From contig NZ_PDKR01000004.1 in assembly GCF_002933345.1 (NCBI RefSeq), forward strand, positions 1 to 64,000: a stretch of 64,000 nt of DNA, written 5' to 3'. Below the pieces are notes generated by a model. It was not told where the DNA came from, did not search any database, and saw only the letters and a list, made by a program, of their open reading frames with translations. Source of the stretch: Candidatus Pantoea edessiphila. Lineage in GTDB: Bacteria > Pseudomonadota > Gammaproteobacteria > Enterobacterales > Enterobacteriaceae. A program made the position numbers and the translations under genes. This document shows positions 42,098 to 55,978 of this stretch, piece by piece; position 1 is the first letter of the stretch, and every line of letters starts with the position of its first letter.

Positions 42098-43429
42098 TTA
42101 AATTAAATCTATCATAAGAATTTTTGAACGTCTTTGATAATTATACATTTCTTTTTTACTTTTTGGTAAAAATTCAATTCCTACTGGTTTAAAACCACGT
42201 TCTTGAAACCAATGGATACTCCTTGTAGTTAAAACAAATATTTTTTTCAATCCTAATTGACTAGCTTGTACTGATATATATTTAAATAATATTTCACCTA
42301 TAGATGAGTTACGATAATCAGGATGAACTGCTAAACAAGCCATTTCACCTATTTCTTCATCTAAAAAAGGATATAATGCTGCGCAAGCAATGGTTAAATC
42401 ATCTATTTTAATTATTGTAAATTTATCAATTTCAATCTCTAATTGTTCACGTGAACGACGTACCAATATACCTTGTTTTTCAAGAGGACGGATTAATTCT
42501 AAAATTCCGCCTATATCATTAATTGTAGCTTTTCTTATTTGTTCTGCAGATTCCATTACTATTTGTGTACCAATGCCATCTCGTGAAAATAGTTCTTTTA
42601 ATAAGGCACCATCTTCTTGATAACTAATTAAGTGACATCGATGTACCCCTCTACGACAAGCATTAATTGCTGCACGAAGAAAACGTATGATCTCTAATAA
42701 ATAATTATTTTTTTTACTTTCTAACATATACATATGTAATTCGGCATTTTTTGTAAGTAACTCTGATATTATATCTCCTTTATCATCAACAACCCCTTGT
42801 TTGGAGCAAAATCCTATCATTTTTTTAGCTTTAAGTTTAATTGCTATTTCTGAGGCAATTTCTTCAGAAGTTAAATTAAAACTTTCTCCAGTCACAGAAA
42901 CGGCTACTGGTCCTAATAAAACAATAGTATTGTTATCTAATTGACGGTGAATTGCTCTTTCATCAATACGACGAATTTTTCCTCCATGGCAATAATCTAT
43001 ACCATCATCTACACCTAATGGCTGAGCAGTAATAAAATTACCGCTAACAACATTAATATTTGCTCCTTGTAAGGGAGTATTGTTTAAAGACATAGATAAT
43101 AGAGATGTAATATCAAGCTGAAGACGACCTGCTGCTTGTTTTACTATTTCAAGCGATTTTTTATCAGTAATACGAGTACACTTATGATAAATAGATTTTA
43201 TTTTATATTCAGACATAATTGTATTTATCTGTGGACGTGCACCATAAACTAAAACTAGACGAACTCCAAGACTATGTATTAAACCAATATCATTAATAAT
43301 ATTGTAGAAATTATTATGAGCAATTGCTTCTCCGCTAAGCATAATAACAAATATTTTACCCCTATGACTATTAATATAGGGGACGGTATGTCGAAAGCTG
43401 CGCATTATTTCATTGCTACGTTTTTTCAC
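42098..43429 (-). CDS. argA: N-acetylglutamate synthase
   Basis: First step of arginine synthesis, acetyl-CoA plus glutamate to N-acetylglutamate. It has 443 residues, identical in length to E. coli. The N-terminal amino-acid-kinase-like domain ([15 protein letters not shown] through [24 protein letters not shown]), which binds the inhibitor arginine in E. coli, and the C-terminal GNAT domain ([38 protein letters not shown]) are both complete. Supplying arginine to the host is the likely reason for retention. It converges with recB across 57 bases, leaving no room for recD. Confidence 0.97.
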   Translation of the reverse strand: MKKRSNEIMRSFRHTVPYINSHRGKIFVIMLSGEAIAHNNFYNIINDIGLIHSLGVRLVLVYGARPQINTIMSEYKIKSIYHKCTRITDKKSLEIVKQAAGRLQLDITSLLSMSLNNTPLQGANINVVSGNFITAQPLGVDDGIDYCHGGKIRRIDERAIHRQLDNNTIVLLGPVAVSVTGESFNLTSEEIASEIAIKLKAKKMIGFCSKQGVVDDKGDIISELLTKNAELHMYMLESKKNNYLLEIIRFLRAAINACRRGVHRCHLISYQEDGALLKELFSRDGIGTQIVMESAEQIRKATINDIGGILELIRPLEKQGILVRRSREQLEIEIDKFTIIKIDDLTIACAALYPFLDEEIGEMACLAVHPDYRNSSIGEILFKYISVQASQLGLKKIFVLTTRSIHWFQERGFKPVGIEFLPKSKKEMYNYQRRSKILMIDLI

Positions 43430-43741
43430 ATATAACTACTCTTTTAAAAATAATATTTCAACTAATTTATTTAATAGATATTTTTACTCAAATATTTCAT
43501 ATAAGAAAAGGGGGAAATAACTTACCTTAATTGATAAATAATTGTATTAATAATAACAATGTAAAATTAATAATCATATAGATAAATCAAAAAAATTATC
43601 TAATTTTTTTAGTTATTGATAATCAAATTATATTTTAAAATTAAAACAACCAATCTTTTATTAGATAATTTATAATCTGAGATATGACTTGTTTTTTAAG
43701 AAAAGATGATTTTTCAAAATACTATAAGCAAACTTAAACCT
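43430..43741. other. Gap between argA and the initiator tRNA
   Basis: About 310 AT-rich bases without an open frame. It lies upstream of argA and downstream of the tRNA (both minus strand), so it should hold the argA promoter and the tRNA 3' end. A purine run AAAAGGGGGAAA near 43505-43516 stands out but has no obvious role. amiC and mltA, near this position in E. coli, are not recognisable. Confidence 0.5.
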
Positions 43742-43818
<77 letters not shown>

Positions 43819-44051
43819 CTAAGATAATACCATTAGTATACTTATTATTAAAGTTTATTGCAAATTTTTTTAATTTTATATTTATAACAAATATTGTAAT
43901 TAAATAAAGTAATTTATTAAATTATATAAATTCTATATTCAATAGTAATTTAAAATTAATTTTTTATTTCTATAGATTTTATAACAATGTTTAATGTAAA
44001 TTGATATCTTATTGATAAATATTTTTATAAATATAATAAACTCTGTTTATA

Positions 44052-44891
44052 TTATTGTCTTACTAAACGTAAACATGTTGGAGAAAAAGATATATTGCTA
44101 CGCCAAGAATTAATTTCTATACCCTCGCGACGTATATATCTAGCATAAACAGTTAATTCTGTAGGGTTGCAAAAATATGAAATATCATTAAATATTCTTT
44201 CAATACATTGTTCATATAATTCACTATGGTTACGAAATGACATTAGATAACGAAGTAGTGATGCATAATTAATACTTGGTCCTTTATAATAAATCATAAT
44301 TGAACCCCAATTGGACTTATTAGTAATTGGACAAATAGATTTAAACAAATGACTAATTAGTGTTTCTTTAACTATCCTATTTCTTACTGATCCTTCTAAA
44401 TAATTAGGATTAATAAAATAATCTTCAATTTCTATATCCTGTTCATCAATACAATAACCACTAAAATTATTTATAGAATGTACTTTTATTTCATTTAAAC
44501 GAAATAGTGATACATCAACTTTACTTTCAGAACAGATACTTAAATCGTATTCTAATATTTTACGTATTTCATTCCAGTTATTAAATTTTATTTGAGTAAA
44601 ACTACTAAGATATAATTGCAAACTGCTAGATTCTATGATGTTTTTACTATCACAATTAAATACTATTTTCCCTATGCTTACTTGTGGTAATCCTTTATTA
44701 TTTAACCAAGATAATTCATATAAAGTCCACATATCATTACCAAAGAACGGTATAATTTTATTAAACACACCAATGTCTTTTCGATATGAACTACGTGGCA
44801 TTATTTTTATTAAATTAAATTTCTTTGCATAAATTATACTGTTATTTAATGATACATTATTAATTAATTTATTTTGCCTATATGTAAACAT
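44052..44891 (-). CDS. queF: QueF, NADPH-dependent preQ0 reductase family, catalytic residues changed
   Basis: QueF reduces preQ0 to preQ1 for the queuosine modification of tRNA. The 279-residue product (E. coli 282) aligns end to end, including DMWTLYELSWLN, RIFNDI and RYIRREG. The catalytic cysteine is kept (Cys187, KSICPIT; E. coli Cys190), but Asp197 is Asn194 (KSNWGS) and His229 is Tyr226 (SELYEQC). The family motif ESKSFKLY reads ESSSLQLY, losing both lysines linked to NADPH binding. The frame is undamaged. It is probably inactive or near-inactive, unless it has taken another role. Whether preQ0 synthesis genes exist elsewhere is unknown. Confidence 0.88.
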   Translation of the reverse strand: MFTYRQNKLINNVSLNNSIIYAKKFNLIKIMPRSSYRKDIGVFNKIIPFFGNDMWTLYELSWLNNKGLPQVSIGKIVFNCDSKNIIESSSLQLYLSSFTQIKFNNWNEIRKILEYDLSICSESKVDVSLFRLNEIKVHSINNFSGYCIDEQDIEIEDYFINPNYLEGSVRNRIVKETLISHLFKSICPITNKSNWGSIMIYYKGPSINYASLLRYLMSFRNHSELYEQCIERIFNDISYFCNPTELTVYARYIRREGIEINSWRSNISFSPTCLRLVRQ

Positions 44892-47198
<2,307 letters not shown>

Positions 47199-47250
47199 TG
47201 AATTAATATTTAATATAGTAATTATTAATTACGTATAGGAAATAATTTTA

Positions 47251-48531
47251 ATGTCAAAGATAATAAAAGTCATCGGTCGTGAAATCATAGATTCACGTGG
47301 TAATCCTACTGTAGAAGCGGAAGTACATTTGAAATGTGGTTTAGTAGGTTTAGCATCGATTCCATCAGGTGCTTCTACTGGATCACGTGAAGCTTTAGAA
47401 TTGCGTGATGGTGATAAATCACGTTTTTTAGGAAAAGGTGTTAATAAGGCTGTTTCTTTAATTAATGATGTTATAGGTAAAGCAATAAAAAATAAAGATG
47501 CTATGGATCAAGAAGATATTGATTATACTATGATTAATTTAGATGGGACAGAAAATAAATCCAATTTAGGTGCAAATTCTATTTTAGCTGTTTCATTAGC
47601 TACTGCCAAAGCAGCGGCTAATTCTAAAAATCAATTACTTTATGAACATATTGCTGAATTAAATGGTACTCCAAAAAAATATTCTATGCCCTTGCCTATG
47701 ATAAATATAATTAATGGGGGAAGACATGCAGATAATAATCTTGATATACAAGAATTTATGATTCAACCTATTAGTGCAAAAAATATTAAAGAAGCTATTC
47801 GTATGGGTGCAGAAATATTTCATAATTTATCTATTATACTTAAAAACAAAGGTATGAGTACAAATGTAGGAGATGAAGGAGGATATGCACCAAACTTAAA
47901 ATCAAATACTGAAGCATTAGAAATTATATCAGAAGCCGTGAAAATAACTGGCTATAAATTAGGTAAAGATATTACTATAGCTATAGATTGTGCAGCTTCT
48001 GAACTTTACGAAGAAGGATATTATAGGCTAAAAGGTGAAAATAAAATATTTACTTCAAATAGTTTTACTAACTTTTTAAAAGAACTTATTGAAAAGTACC
48101 CAATAACTTCTATTGAAGATGGATTGGATGAATATGATTGGGAGGGTTTTGCTTATCAAACTAAAATTTTAGGAAATAAAGTTCAGTTAGTAGGTGATGA
48201 TTTATTTGTAACAAATACTAAAATTCTTCAAAAGGGTATAGATCAAGGAATTGCTAATGCAATTTTAATAAAATACAACCAAATTGGTTCTTTAACAGAA
48301 ACTTTAGCAGCTATTAAAATGGCAAAAAATGCTGGTTACAGAACGATTATATCTCACCGATCAGGTGAAACCGAAGATACGACAATCTCTGATTTAGCAG
48401 TAGGTACTTCAGCAGATCAAATTAAAACTGGATCACTAAGTCGTTCTGAACGTATAGCTAAATATAACCAATTAATACGCATTGAAGAAGCAATTAGTTA
48501 TCATTCAACTTTCAACGTTTTAAACAGATAA
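47251..48531 (+). CDS. eno: Enolase
   Basis: Converts 2-phosphoglycerate to phosphoenolpyruvate, and in E. coli is also a degradosome component. The 426-residue product (E. coli 432) has [16 protein letters not shown], the substrate loop [17 protein letters not shown], metal ligands in [22 protein letters not shown] and VGDDLFVTN, and the catalytic lysine region [16 protein letters not shown] 47251 follows AGGAAATAATTTTA. Confidence 0.97.
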   Translation: MSKIIKVIGREIIDSRGNPTVEAEVHLKCGLVGLASIPSGASTGSREALELRDGDKSRFLGKGVNKAVSLINDVIGKAIKNKDAMDQEDIDYTMINLDGTENKSNLGANSILAVSLATAKAAANSKNQLLYEHIAELNGTPKKYSMPLPMINIINGGRHADNNLDIQEFMIQPISAKNIKEAIRMGAEIFHNLSIILKNKGMSTNVGDEGGYAPNLKSNTEALEIISEAVKITGYKLGKDITIAIDCAASELYEEGYYRLKGENKIFTSNSFTNFLKELIEKYPITSIEDGLDEYDWEGFAYQTKILGNKVQLVGDDLFVTNTKILQKGIDQGIANAILIKYNQIGSLTETLAAIKMAKNAGYRTIISHRSGETEDTTISDLAVGTSADQIKTGSLSRSERIAKYNQLIRIEEAISYHSTFNVLNR

Positions 48532-49044
48532 GATATTAATTATGTTATATTTTAGCATAATAATTTTTATAGATATCTTTAGTAGATCTCATTAAATTAA
48601 TATAATCAATTAAATAATTGATTATTTAAAAGCAATTTAATTAATAAAAAAAATATATATATTTAATGGTAAATTATTTTTAATATTAAATTTAATGCCA
48701 AAATTAAGAAATAAAAATATAATAATTTATTAGGAATTAATTGTTTAATTACTGTCCTTCCTTATTAGAATTATAATTACAACCAAAACGAGTGTAATTA
48801 TTTTTTTCAAAAATCCATGTTTTATACAATTAATAGTTATTTTATATCCCTGTAAGATCATAGTGAACTATCCTTTCCTTGTTAAATATTAATGAAAAGA
48901 TCTTTATTTTAAAACACTTTAATTATAAATAATTTAGTTATTTAATATATTTAAGATTTATTTAAATATTAATTTATAGTTTGTTAATTTTATTTAAATA
49001 GATAATATAATTCCATTTACTGAAATAGTGAAAATTTTAATGTG
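48532..49044. other. eno/cysJ intergenic region
   Basis: About 510 AT-rich bases. In E. coli queE, queD and others lie in this interval; no convincing remnant was read. It should contain the cysJIH promoter, but no clear CysB site or promoter stands out. One short minus-strand frame with a ribosome site is listed separately. Confidence 0.5.
48745..48861 (-). CDS. Possible 38-residue single-helix membrane peptide
   Basis: A short frame MILQGYKITINCIKHGFLKK followed by a hydrophobic run ITLVLVVIIILI and RKDSN. It has a good ribosome site (AAGGA nine bases before ATG). The helix followed by RKD faintly recalls Hok-type toxins, but the conserved C-terminal half of that family is absent. In such AT-rich DNA hydrophobic Ile/Leu/Lys frames arise by chance. 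I do not recognise it and would not call it a gene without expression or conservation. Confidence 0.15.
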   Translation of the reverse strand: MILQGYKITINCIKHGFLKKIITLVLVVIIILIRKDSN

Positions 49045-50850
49045 ATGAATAATCATAACTCATTTTCAGATCTTGCCTTTCCAATTACTTTAGAACAATT
49101 TAATACATTACAATTAGTTATAAAGGATTTTTCAGAAAATCAGTTATTATGGCTTTCAGGTTATCTTTGGGGTTTAGTAAATAATCAAAAAATCACTAAC
49201 AAAGTTAATATATCTAAAAACAAAAAAGAACCTGTGATAACACTTATATCATCATCTCAGACAGGCAATGCTAGACGTGCATCAGAGTGGCTTAGAGATG
49301 AGCTAAATTCGATTCAATTAAATGTAAATTTAATTCACGCAAGTGATTATACTTATAAAAAAATTAATAAAGAAAAGATATTGTTAATTATAACATCTAC
49401 TCAAGGCGAAGGTGAGCCTCCAGAAGAATCAGCTGCTTTATATAATTTCTTGATGTCAAAAAAAGCCCCAAAAATGAAAGAAACTGTTTTTGCAGTATTT
49501 GGTCTAGGAGATACTTCTTATGAGTTTTTTAGTAAAGCTGGAAAAGATATTGATAATAGACTAGCAGAATTAGGTGCAAAAAGATTAATAGACAGAGTTG
49601 ATGCTGATGTTGAATATAAAAATAAACTAAAAGTTTGGTGTAGTTTATTAACAAAACATCTTAAAACTCATATAAAAAATAATTTATTTGAACAAGTAGA
49701 AACAAATATAATAAAAGAATCTAATAAAAATTTTAATATTAATTATAACAGAAAAAATCCTTTCAATGCATCTTGTTTAGTTAATCAAAAAATTACTGGT
49801 AGAAAATCAGATAAAGATATACGTCATATTGAAATTGACATAAGTAATTCACAAATAATTTATAATCCTGGTGATGCAATTGGAATATGGTATAAAAATG
49901 ATGATAGTTTAATTAATGAAATTTTAAAATTAGTTAAATTAAAAGGGGATGAAAAAGTTAAAATCCATGATAAGTTTATTCCAATCACATGTGCATTAAA
50001 AAACCAGTTTGACTTAACCAGAAATAACAATAAAACAATTGAAAAATATGCTCTTTTATCTAAAAATAAAAACCTTTTATCAATGATAAATGATAGATGT
50101 AAAATGCAAAAATACGCAAATTTATATCCAATTGTTGATATGATTCGTTTATCACCTACTAGATTAACTGCTGAAAAATTAATTAGCATATTACGTCCCT
50201 TGACGCCTAGACTTTATTCTATTTCTTCTGCACAATCTGAAAATGAAAATGAAGTGCATATTACAGTTGGTATAATTAGCTTTAATATTGAAAATTATTG
50301 TCGTGGTGGAGGTGCATCTACTTGGTTATCTAATCTTAGAGAAGAAGAAAATATAAGTATTTTTATCGAAAATAACAATAATTTTCGTTTACCCGTAGAT
50401 AAAAAATTACCAATAATTATGATAGGTACTGGAACTGGTATTGCTCCATTTCGCTCATTTATGCAACAGCGTGATTACGATAGTTCTTCCGGAAAAAATT
50501 GGTTGTTTTTTGGTAATCGTCATTTTACAGAAGATTTTTTATATCAAATAGAATGGCAAGATTATGTAAAAAGAGGACTTTTAAATAAAATTAATTTAGC
50601 ATGGTCACGTGATCAATCTGAAAAAGTTTATATTCAAGATAAAATTCGTGCTAACGGAGTAGATATATGGTGTTGGATTGAAGAAGGTGCACATATTTAT
50701 ATTTGTGGTGATGCTAATAAAATGGCAAAAGATGTTGAAGCAGCCTTGTTAGAAGTTATTTCTAAACAAGGTCAAATGAATAAAGAAAAGGCTGAAGATT
50801 TTTTAAATGAATTACGTATTGAATACCGCTACCAAAGAGACATTTACTAA
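49045..50850 (+). CDS. cysJ: Sulfite reductase flavoprotein (alpha) subunit
   Basis: Carries electrons from NADPH through FAD and FMN to CysI. About 601 residues (E. coli 599): N-terminal flavodoxin domain ([28 protein letters not shown]), FAD domain ([17 protein letters not shown]) and NADPH domain ([32 protein letters not shown]), ending RYQRDIY as in E. coli. I use ATG 49045; a GTG one codon upstream is possible. Its stop overlaps the cysI start by one base, so cysJ and cysI are translationally coupled. Confidence 0.95.
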   Translation: MNNHNSFSDLAFPITLEQFNTLQLVIKDFSENQLLWLSGYLWGLVNNQKITNKVNISKNKKEPVITLISSSQTGNARRASEWLRDELNSIQLNVNLIHASDYTYKKINKEKILLIITSTQGEGEPPEESAALYNFLMSKKAPKMKETVFAVFGLGDTSYEFFSKAGKDIDNRLAELGAKRLIDRVDADVEYKNKLKVWCSLLTKHLKTHIKNNLFEQVETNIIKESNKNFNINYNRKNPFNASCLVNQKITGRKSDKDIRHIEIDISNSQIIYNPGDAIGIWYKNDDSLINEILKLVKLKGDEKVKIHDKFIPITCALKNQFDLTRNNNKTIEKYALLSKNKNLLSMINDRCKMQKYANLYPIVDMIRLSPTRLTAEKLISILRPLTPRLYSISSAQSENENEVHITVGIISFNIENYCRGGGASTWLSNLREEENISIFIENNNNFRLPVDKKLPIIMIGTGTGIAPFRSFMQQRDYDSSSGKNWLFFGNRHFTEDFLYQIEWQDYVKRGLLNKINLAWSRDQSEKVYIQDKIRANGVDIWCWIEEGAHIYICGDANKMAKDVEAALLEVISKQGQMNKEKAEDFLNELRIEYRYQRDIY

Positions 50851-52565
50851 TGACTGAAAAAAACCAGAAAAGTCCTTTTGTTGTTAAGGGAAATTTAGAA
50901 GATGCAGAACGTATAAAATATCAAAGCAATTACTTACGTGGTACTATTTTACAAGATCTTGATAATGAATTAACTGGTAGTTTTACAGGAGATAATTTTT
51001 CATTGATTCGTTTTCATGGCATGTATCAACAAGATAATAGAGATATTAGAACTGAACGTATTAAACAGAAATTAGAACCACTACATTCTATAATGTTACG
51101 TTGTCGATTACCCGGAGGAGTTATTACAACACAGCAATGGTTGGATATCGATAAGTTTGCTACTGCTAAAACTATTTACGGTAGCATTCGTTTAACGAAT
51201 CGTCAAACATTTCAATTTCATGGTATTCTTAAAAAAAACATTAAACTTACGCATAAAATGTTACATCAAATAGGTCTCGATTCATTAGCTACTGCTAATG
51301 ATGTAAATCGCAATGTTCTCTGTACTTCAAATCCTTACGAATCAATATTACATCAAAAAGTTTATAATTTAGCAAAAAAACTTTCCGAGCATTTATTACC
51401 ACGCACTAAAGCTTATGCAGAAATTTGGTGGGATGATCATAAAATTGTAGAGAAAGAAGAAGAACCCATATTAGGTAAAACTTATCTACCCCGCAAATTT
51501 AAAATCACAATAGTGATTCCTCCTAATAATGATGTTGATTTACATGCAAATGATCTCAACTTTGTAGCTATTATAAAGAATAAGGAATTAATTGGATTTA
51601 ATTTATTAATAGGAGGAGGTTTATCTATAGAACATAATAATCATGCAACTTATCCTCGCACTGCAACTGATTTTGGTTATATTGAAATTGAAAAAATGAT
51701 TGATGTCGCTACTGCGGTCATTACTATACAACGTGATTGGGGTAATCGCACTGATCGTAAAAATGCTAGAACTAAATATACGTTAGAAAGAGTAGGAATT
51801 GATCATTTCAAAAAGGAAATAGAAATTCGTGCTGATATGAAATTTAAACCTAGTTATCCATATAAATTAACTACTCGCGGTGATCGTATTGGATGGATTA
51901 AAGGTATAGATGAAAAATGGCATTTAACGTTATTTATTGAAAATGGACGGATAATTAATCATCCTAAATATCAGTTAAAAAAAGGTATTGCTGAAATTGC
52001 AAAAAATCATCGAGGTAATTTTCGTTTAACTGCTAATCAAAATTTAATTATAACCAGTGTTCCAGAAAATAAAAAATTACATATCGAATCTATAGCAATG
52101 AAATATGGATTAATAAATAAAATATCTGCTCAAAGAAAAAATTCTATGGCTTGTGTATCCTTTCCTACATGTCCATTAGCAATGGCAGAAGCTGAAAGAT
52201 TTCTTCCGAAATTCATTACAAAAATTGAAAATATCATGAAGAACTATGGAGTAAATAATAGATATATAGTATTACGTGTTACTGGCTGCCCTAATGGTTG
52301 TGGCCGTGCTATGTTAGCGGAAATTGGTCTAATTGGGAAAGCAATTGGTCGTTATAACCTCCATATTGGAGGTAATCGAATAGGTACAAGAATTGCACGT
52401 ATGTACCGTGAAAATATTAAAGAAGATGAGATTATTTCTAATATTTCTAAGCTAATAGAATGCTGGGCTAAAGAAGGTTATAAAGAAGAGAATTTTGGTG
52501 ATTTTGTAATTAGAATTGGAATCGTAAAACCGGTATTGGATCCAGCACGAGATTTTTGGAAATAA
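50850..52565 (+). CDS. cysI: Sulfite reductase hemoprotein (beta) subunit
   Basis: Reduces sulfite to sulfide with six electrons at a siroheme coupled to a 4Fe-4S cluster. The 571-residue product (E. coli 570) keeps the four cluster cysteines in [18 protein letters not shown] and [14 protein letters not shown], the siroheme-contacting arginines around [15 protein letters not shown] and [12 protein letters not shown], and the [11 protein letters not shown] region. Siroheme would come from CysG encoded in this window. Its end lies two bases before the cysH start. Confidence 0.96.
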   Translation: MTEKNQKSPFVVKGNLEDAERIKYQSNYLRGTILQDLDNELTGSFTGDNFSLIRFHGMYQQDNRDIRTERIKQKLEPLHSIMLRCRLPGGVITTQQWLDIDKFATAKTIYGSIRLTNRQTFQFHGILKKNIKLTHKMLHQIGLDSLATANDVNRNVLCTSNPYESILHQKVYNLAKKLSEHLLPRTKAYAEIWWDDHKIVEKEEEPILGKTYLPRKFKITIVIPPNNDVDLHANDLNFVAIIKNKELIGFNLLIGGGLSIEHNNHATYPRTATDFGYIEIEKMIDVATAVITIQRDWGNRTDRKNARTKYTLERVGIDHFKKEIEIRADMKFKPSYPYKLTTRGDRIGWIKGIDEKWHLTLFIENGRIINHPKYQLKKGIAEIAKNHRGNFRLTANQNLIITSVPENKKLHIESIAMKYGLINKISAQRKNSMACVSFPTCPLAMAEAERFLPKFITKIENIMKNYGVNNRYIVLRVTGCPNGCGRAMLAEIGLIGKAIGRYNLHIGGNRIGTRIARMYRENIKEDEIISNISKLIECWAKEGYKEENFGDFVIRIGIVKPVLDPARDFWK

Positions 52566-52567
52566 AA

Positions 52568-53302
52568 ATGATTAAATTAGATTTTTCATTATTCAACAAA
52601 ACATCACAAATAGAACGTAAAGAAATATTAAACTCTATTAATTTGAAATTAAATAAACTAATAGCAGAAGATCGTATTATATGGGCATTAAAAAACTTAC
52701 CAAGTGTACATGTATTATCTTCTAGCTTTGGTATTCAATCTGCAGTTTCATTACATTTAATTACAAAGTTACAACCTAATATCCCAATAATTTTGATAGA
52801 TACCGGATATCTTTTTCCAGAAACTTATCTTTTTATTGATGAATTAGTTAATAAATTTAATTTAAATATACATGTTTTTAGATCTAAAATATCGTCTGCT
52901 TGGCAAGAAGCACGTTATGGAAAACTATGGCAACACGGTATAAAAGGAATTATTAAATATAATAAGATAAATAAAATCAATCCAATGAATTATGCTATAA
53001 AATCATTAGGTATAAAAACTTGGTTTGCTGGATTAAGGCGTGTTCAATCAAATAGTAGAGCTAATTTATCCGTATTGGAATTTAAAAGAGGTATCTTCAA
53101 GGTATTACCCATTATAGATTGGGATAATCGTCAAGTTCATAGATACTTGCAAATAAATAACTTAAAATATCATCCCTTGCATGATAAAGGATATTTGTCA
53201 TTAGGAGATGTACATACAACAAGAATTTGGGAAGCAGGAATGACAGAAGAGGAAACTCGTTTTTTTGGAATAAAACGTGAGTGTGGAATACACGAAGATT
53301 AA
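52568..53302 (+). CDS. cysH: PAPS reductase
   Basis: Thioredoxin-dependent reduction of phosphoadenylyl sulfate to sulfite. The 244-residue product has the E. coli length. Motifs: [14 protein letters not shown] (PP-loop), [29 protein letters not shown] and the C-terminal KRECGIHE with the single catalytic cysteine of the PAPS-type enzyme; the extra cysteine pairs of APS reductases are absent, in line with a CysC kinase being encoded. I start at ATG 52568 ([10 protein letters not shown]), two bases after cysI; the frame is open four codons further up inside cysI. Confidence 0.95.
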   Translation: MIKLDFSLFNKTSQIERKEILNSINLKLNKLIAEDRIIWALKNLPSVHVLSSSFGIQSAVSLHLITKLQPNIPIILIDTGYLFPETYLFIDELVNKFNLNIHVFRSKISSAWQEARYGKLWQHGIKGIIKYNKINKINPMNYAIKSLGIKTWFAGLRRVQSNSRANLSVLEFKRGIFKVLPIIDWDNRQVHRYLQINNLKYHPLHDKGYLSLGDVHTTRIWEAGMTEEETRFFGIKRECGIHED

Positions 53303-53632
53303 TTTTTATTGTTGATCAATTAATATTTTCAAAGTTGTCATTATAATAATTAATAGTATTTGTAATCTATTGATTTGATATTGTTTACTTATATTAAGTT
53401 GTAAAATAAAATTTTTGTAAAAAATAAACGCACATAAATAACATTCAAGTTCTTCTATAGATCTATCTCAATATCAATTTTAATTAAAATAGAAGCAATA
53501 ATAACTTTAGATATAGTTTATAACTTATATACTTATATTGTTTAGTAACTACTCATTCTAATTCATAATTTAATTTCAATAAATACAAAGAGCTATAATC
53601 AAAAATTATACATTAATAATACTAAGGTTCTA
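53303..53632. other. cysH/cysG intergenic region
   Basis: About 330 AT-rich bases separating the cysJIH and cysG-cysDNC runs on the same strand. No open frame, remnant or RNA gene was recognised. It should carry the cysG promoter. No clear terminator hairpin after cysH was seen, so read-through is possible. Confidence 0.5.
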
Positions 53633-55045
53633 GTGAATTATTTACCTCTTTTTGCTGATTTAAACAAACGTCCAGTGTTGGTTGTTGGCGGCGGAATAGT
53701 CGCTACACGAAAAATTAAACAATTAAATCGAGTTGGTGCATGCGTGAAAATTGTTGCCAATGAAATTTGTAATGAATTACAAAAAATAATAAAAATATAT
53801 AAAATTGAATGGATAGCTACTCAATTTGATCCAGCACAACTGAATGAAGTATTTTTAGTGATAGCAGCAACTAATGATAGTGTCCTTAATGAGAAAATTT
53901 CCAGAGAAGCAAATATTAAATATAAATTAGTTAATGTAGTAGATGATAAAATAAATTGTAATTTTATATTACCTTCAATTATTAATCGTTCACCTATATT
54001 AATAGCAATATCCTCAAGTGCAACTGCTCCTATATTAACAAGAATATTACGTGAAAAATTAGAGGCAATATTACCAAAACATATAAGTGAAATGGCATTA
54101 ATAGCTGGTCAATGGCGTAATAAAGTTAAGAAACATTTTATTTATTTATCTGATCGTCGTCATTTTTGGGAACGTATTTTCAATGGACCATTTGTTAATC
54201 GAATAGCAATAGGTGATTTAAACAAGGCGAAAATTATTCTAAAACAACAATTAAAAATTAAATCAAATCGTCAAGGAAAAATTATTTTAGTTGGTGCAGG
54301 GCCTGGAGATAGTAGTCTGTTAACTTTACGTGCTTTGCAAGTAATACAGCTAGCTGATGTAGTTTTATATGATAATCTGGTAAGCAATGAAGTATTAGAA
54401 TTAGTGCGTAGAGATGCTGATATTATATGTGTTGGTAAAAGTTTTGGTTCTCATGCTTTTTCACAGCAAGAAACCAATGCAATGCTAGTTAAATTAGCAT
54501 TAGAAGGTAAATATGTAGTTAGATTAAAAGGCGGGGACCCATTTATTTTTGGACGAGGAGGTGAAGAACTTCAAGCAGCAAAAAAAGCTGGAATTTCATT
54601 TCAAATTGTTCCCGGAGTAACATCAGCTATAGGTGCTACTGCATATGCTGGTATTCCATTAACTCATCGTGATTATGCACATAGTGTTGTATTCGTTACA
54701 GGTCATGGTCATTTAAAAAAAAATCTTGTTAATTGTAAACCAATTAGTAAAGGTCAAACATTAGTTATTTATATGGGACTAATAAAGACTCCAGAAATTA
54801 GTAAAATTTTAATAGATCAAGGTTATATTAAATCTACTCCGGTAGCGGTTATCAGCAGAGGGACAAGATATGATCAAATAGTATTAACGGGTACTCTAGG
54901 ACAAATCGAAAAATTAGCAGCATCTGTAGCTACTCCAGCATTATTAATTATTGGAGAAGTGGTTAATCTCCACAGGCAACTAGCTTGGTTTAATGGTGCG
55001 GTTCAATATAAACCTCGCAAATCTTCTTTTATTAATTTAGCCTGA
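53633..55045 (+). CDS. cysG: Siroheme synthase (multifunctional CysG)
   Basis: Makes siroheme from uroporphyrinogen III. The 470-residue product (E. coli 457) joins an N-terminal dehydrogenase/ferrochelatase domain (LVVGGGIVATRK NAD loop, VVDDKINCNFILPSIINRSP) to a C-terminal SUMT methyltransferase domain (VGAGPGDSSLLTLRAL, RLKGGDPFIFGRGGEEL, YAGIPLTHRDYA). The start is GTG 53633 with AAGG upstream. In E. coli cysG sits with nirBD; here, as I recall for some other enterics, it leads the cysDNC genes and serves CysI. Confidence 0.95.
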   Translation: MNYLPLFADLNKRPVLVVGGGIVATRKIKQLNRVGACVKIVANEICNELQKIIKIYKIEWIATQFDPAQLNEVFLVIAATNDSVLNEKISREANIKYKLVNVVDDKINCNFILPSIINRSPILIAISSSATAPILTRILREKLEAILPKHISEMALIAGQWRNKVKKHFIYLSDRRHFWERIFNGPFVNRIAIGDLNKAKIILKQQLKIKSNRQGKIILVGAGPGDSSLLTLRALQVIQLADVVLYDNLVSNEVLELVRRDADIICVGKSFGSHAFSQQETNAMLVKLALEGKYVVRLKGGDPFIFGRGGEELQAAKKAGISFQIVPGVTSAIGATAYAGIPLTHRDYAHSVVFVTGHGHLKKNLVNCKPISKGQTLVIYMGLIKTPEISKILIDQGYIKSTPVAVISRGTRYDQIVLTGTLGQIEKLAASVATPALLIIGEVVNLHRQLAWFNGAVQYKPRKSSFINLA

Positions 55046-55054
55046 GAAAACACC

Positions 55055-55963
55055 ATGAATCAAAAAAAAATTAATCACATATATCAATTAGAAGCAGAAA
55101 GCATTTATATAATGAGAGAAGTTATAGCAGAATTTGATAATCCAGTCATGATGTATTCTATAGGTAAAGATTCTTCAGTAATGTTGCATTTAGCTCAAAA
55201 AGCTTTTTACCCAAGTAGTATTCCTTTTCCTTTATTGCATATAGATACTGGTTGGAAATTTAGTGAAATGTACGAATTTCGTGATCACATCATTAATGCA
55301 ATAGGTGCTGAGTTATTAATATTTCGTAATTTAAAAGGTATAGAAATGGGCATTAATCCTTTCGTTCATGATAGTACAAAATATACTAATATTATGAAAA
55401 CAGATGCATTGAAGCAAGCTTTAAATAAATACAAGTTTGATGCAGCATTTGGAGGAGCACGTCGTGATGAAGAAAGATCTAGAGCAAAAGAACGTATTTA
55501 TTCTTTTAGAGATCGATTTCATCGTTGGGATCCAAAAAATCAACGACCTGAAATATGGAATAATTATAATGGTCAAATTAATAAAGGAGAAAACATTCGT
55601 GTATTTCCTTTATCTAATTGGACGGAATTAGATATCTGGCAATACATTTTTTTAGAGAAAATTAAAATTGTACCACTGTATTTTGCTGCAATAAGACCTG
55701 TTTTGAAAAGAAATAATATGATTATCGTAATCAATGACAATCGTATCAATTTGAAAGACAATGAATTAATAGAAAAACGTATGGTACGTTTTCGTACATT
55801 GGGTTGTTGGCCTCTAACTGGAGCTATTGAATCAAAAGCACAAACAATTTCAGATATAATCAAAGAAATGTTATTGTTTAAAACAAGTGAACGTAAAAAT
55901 CGTTTAATTGATATAGATCAAAGTCATTCAATGGAATATAAAAAAAGGCAGGGCTATTTTTAG
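55055..55963 (+). CDS. cysD: Sulfate adenylyltransferase small subunit
   Basis: With the GTPase CysN it activates sulfate to adenylyl sulfate. The 302-residue product has the E. coli length. Motifs: [14 protein letters not shown] (PP-loop), [41 protein letters not shown] and [14 protein letters not shown]. It starts nine bases after cysG, so cysG-cysD-cysN-cysC appears to be one operon. Confidence 0.97.
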   Translation: MNQKKINHIYQLEAESIYIMREVIAEFDNPVMMYSIGKDSSVMLHLAQKAFYPSSIPFPLLHIDTGWKFSEMYEFRDHIINAIGAELLIFRNLKGIEMGINPFVHDSTKYTNIMKTDALKQALNKYKFDAAFGGARRDEERSRAKERIYSFRDRFHRWDPKNQRPEIWNNYNGQINKGENIRVFPLSNWTELDIWQYIFLEKIKIVPLYFAAIRPVLKRNNMIIVINDNRINLKDNELIEKRMVRFRTLGCWPLTGAIESKAQTISDIIKEMLLFKTSERKNRLIDIDQSHSMEYKKRQGYF

Positions 55964-55978
55964 GAAATAAATATAAGC

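Noticed and set aside
48745-48861. Calling the small membrane frame a Hok toxin
   Set aside because: Only a hydrophobic helix followed by RKD is shared; the conserved cysteine and C-terminal block of Hok proteins is missing, so similarity is likely chance.
55437-55863. Overlapping frames on both strands inside cysD
   Set aside because: Alternative-frame shadows of the conserved cysD sequence with no recognisable product.
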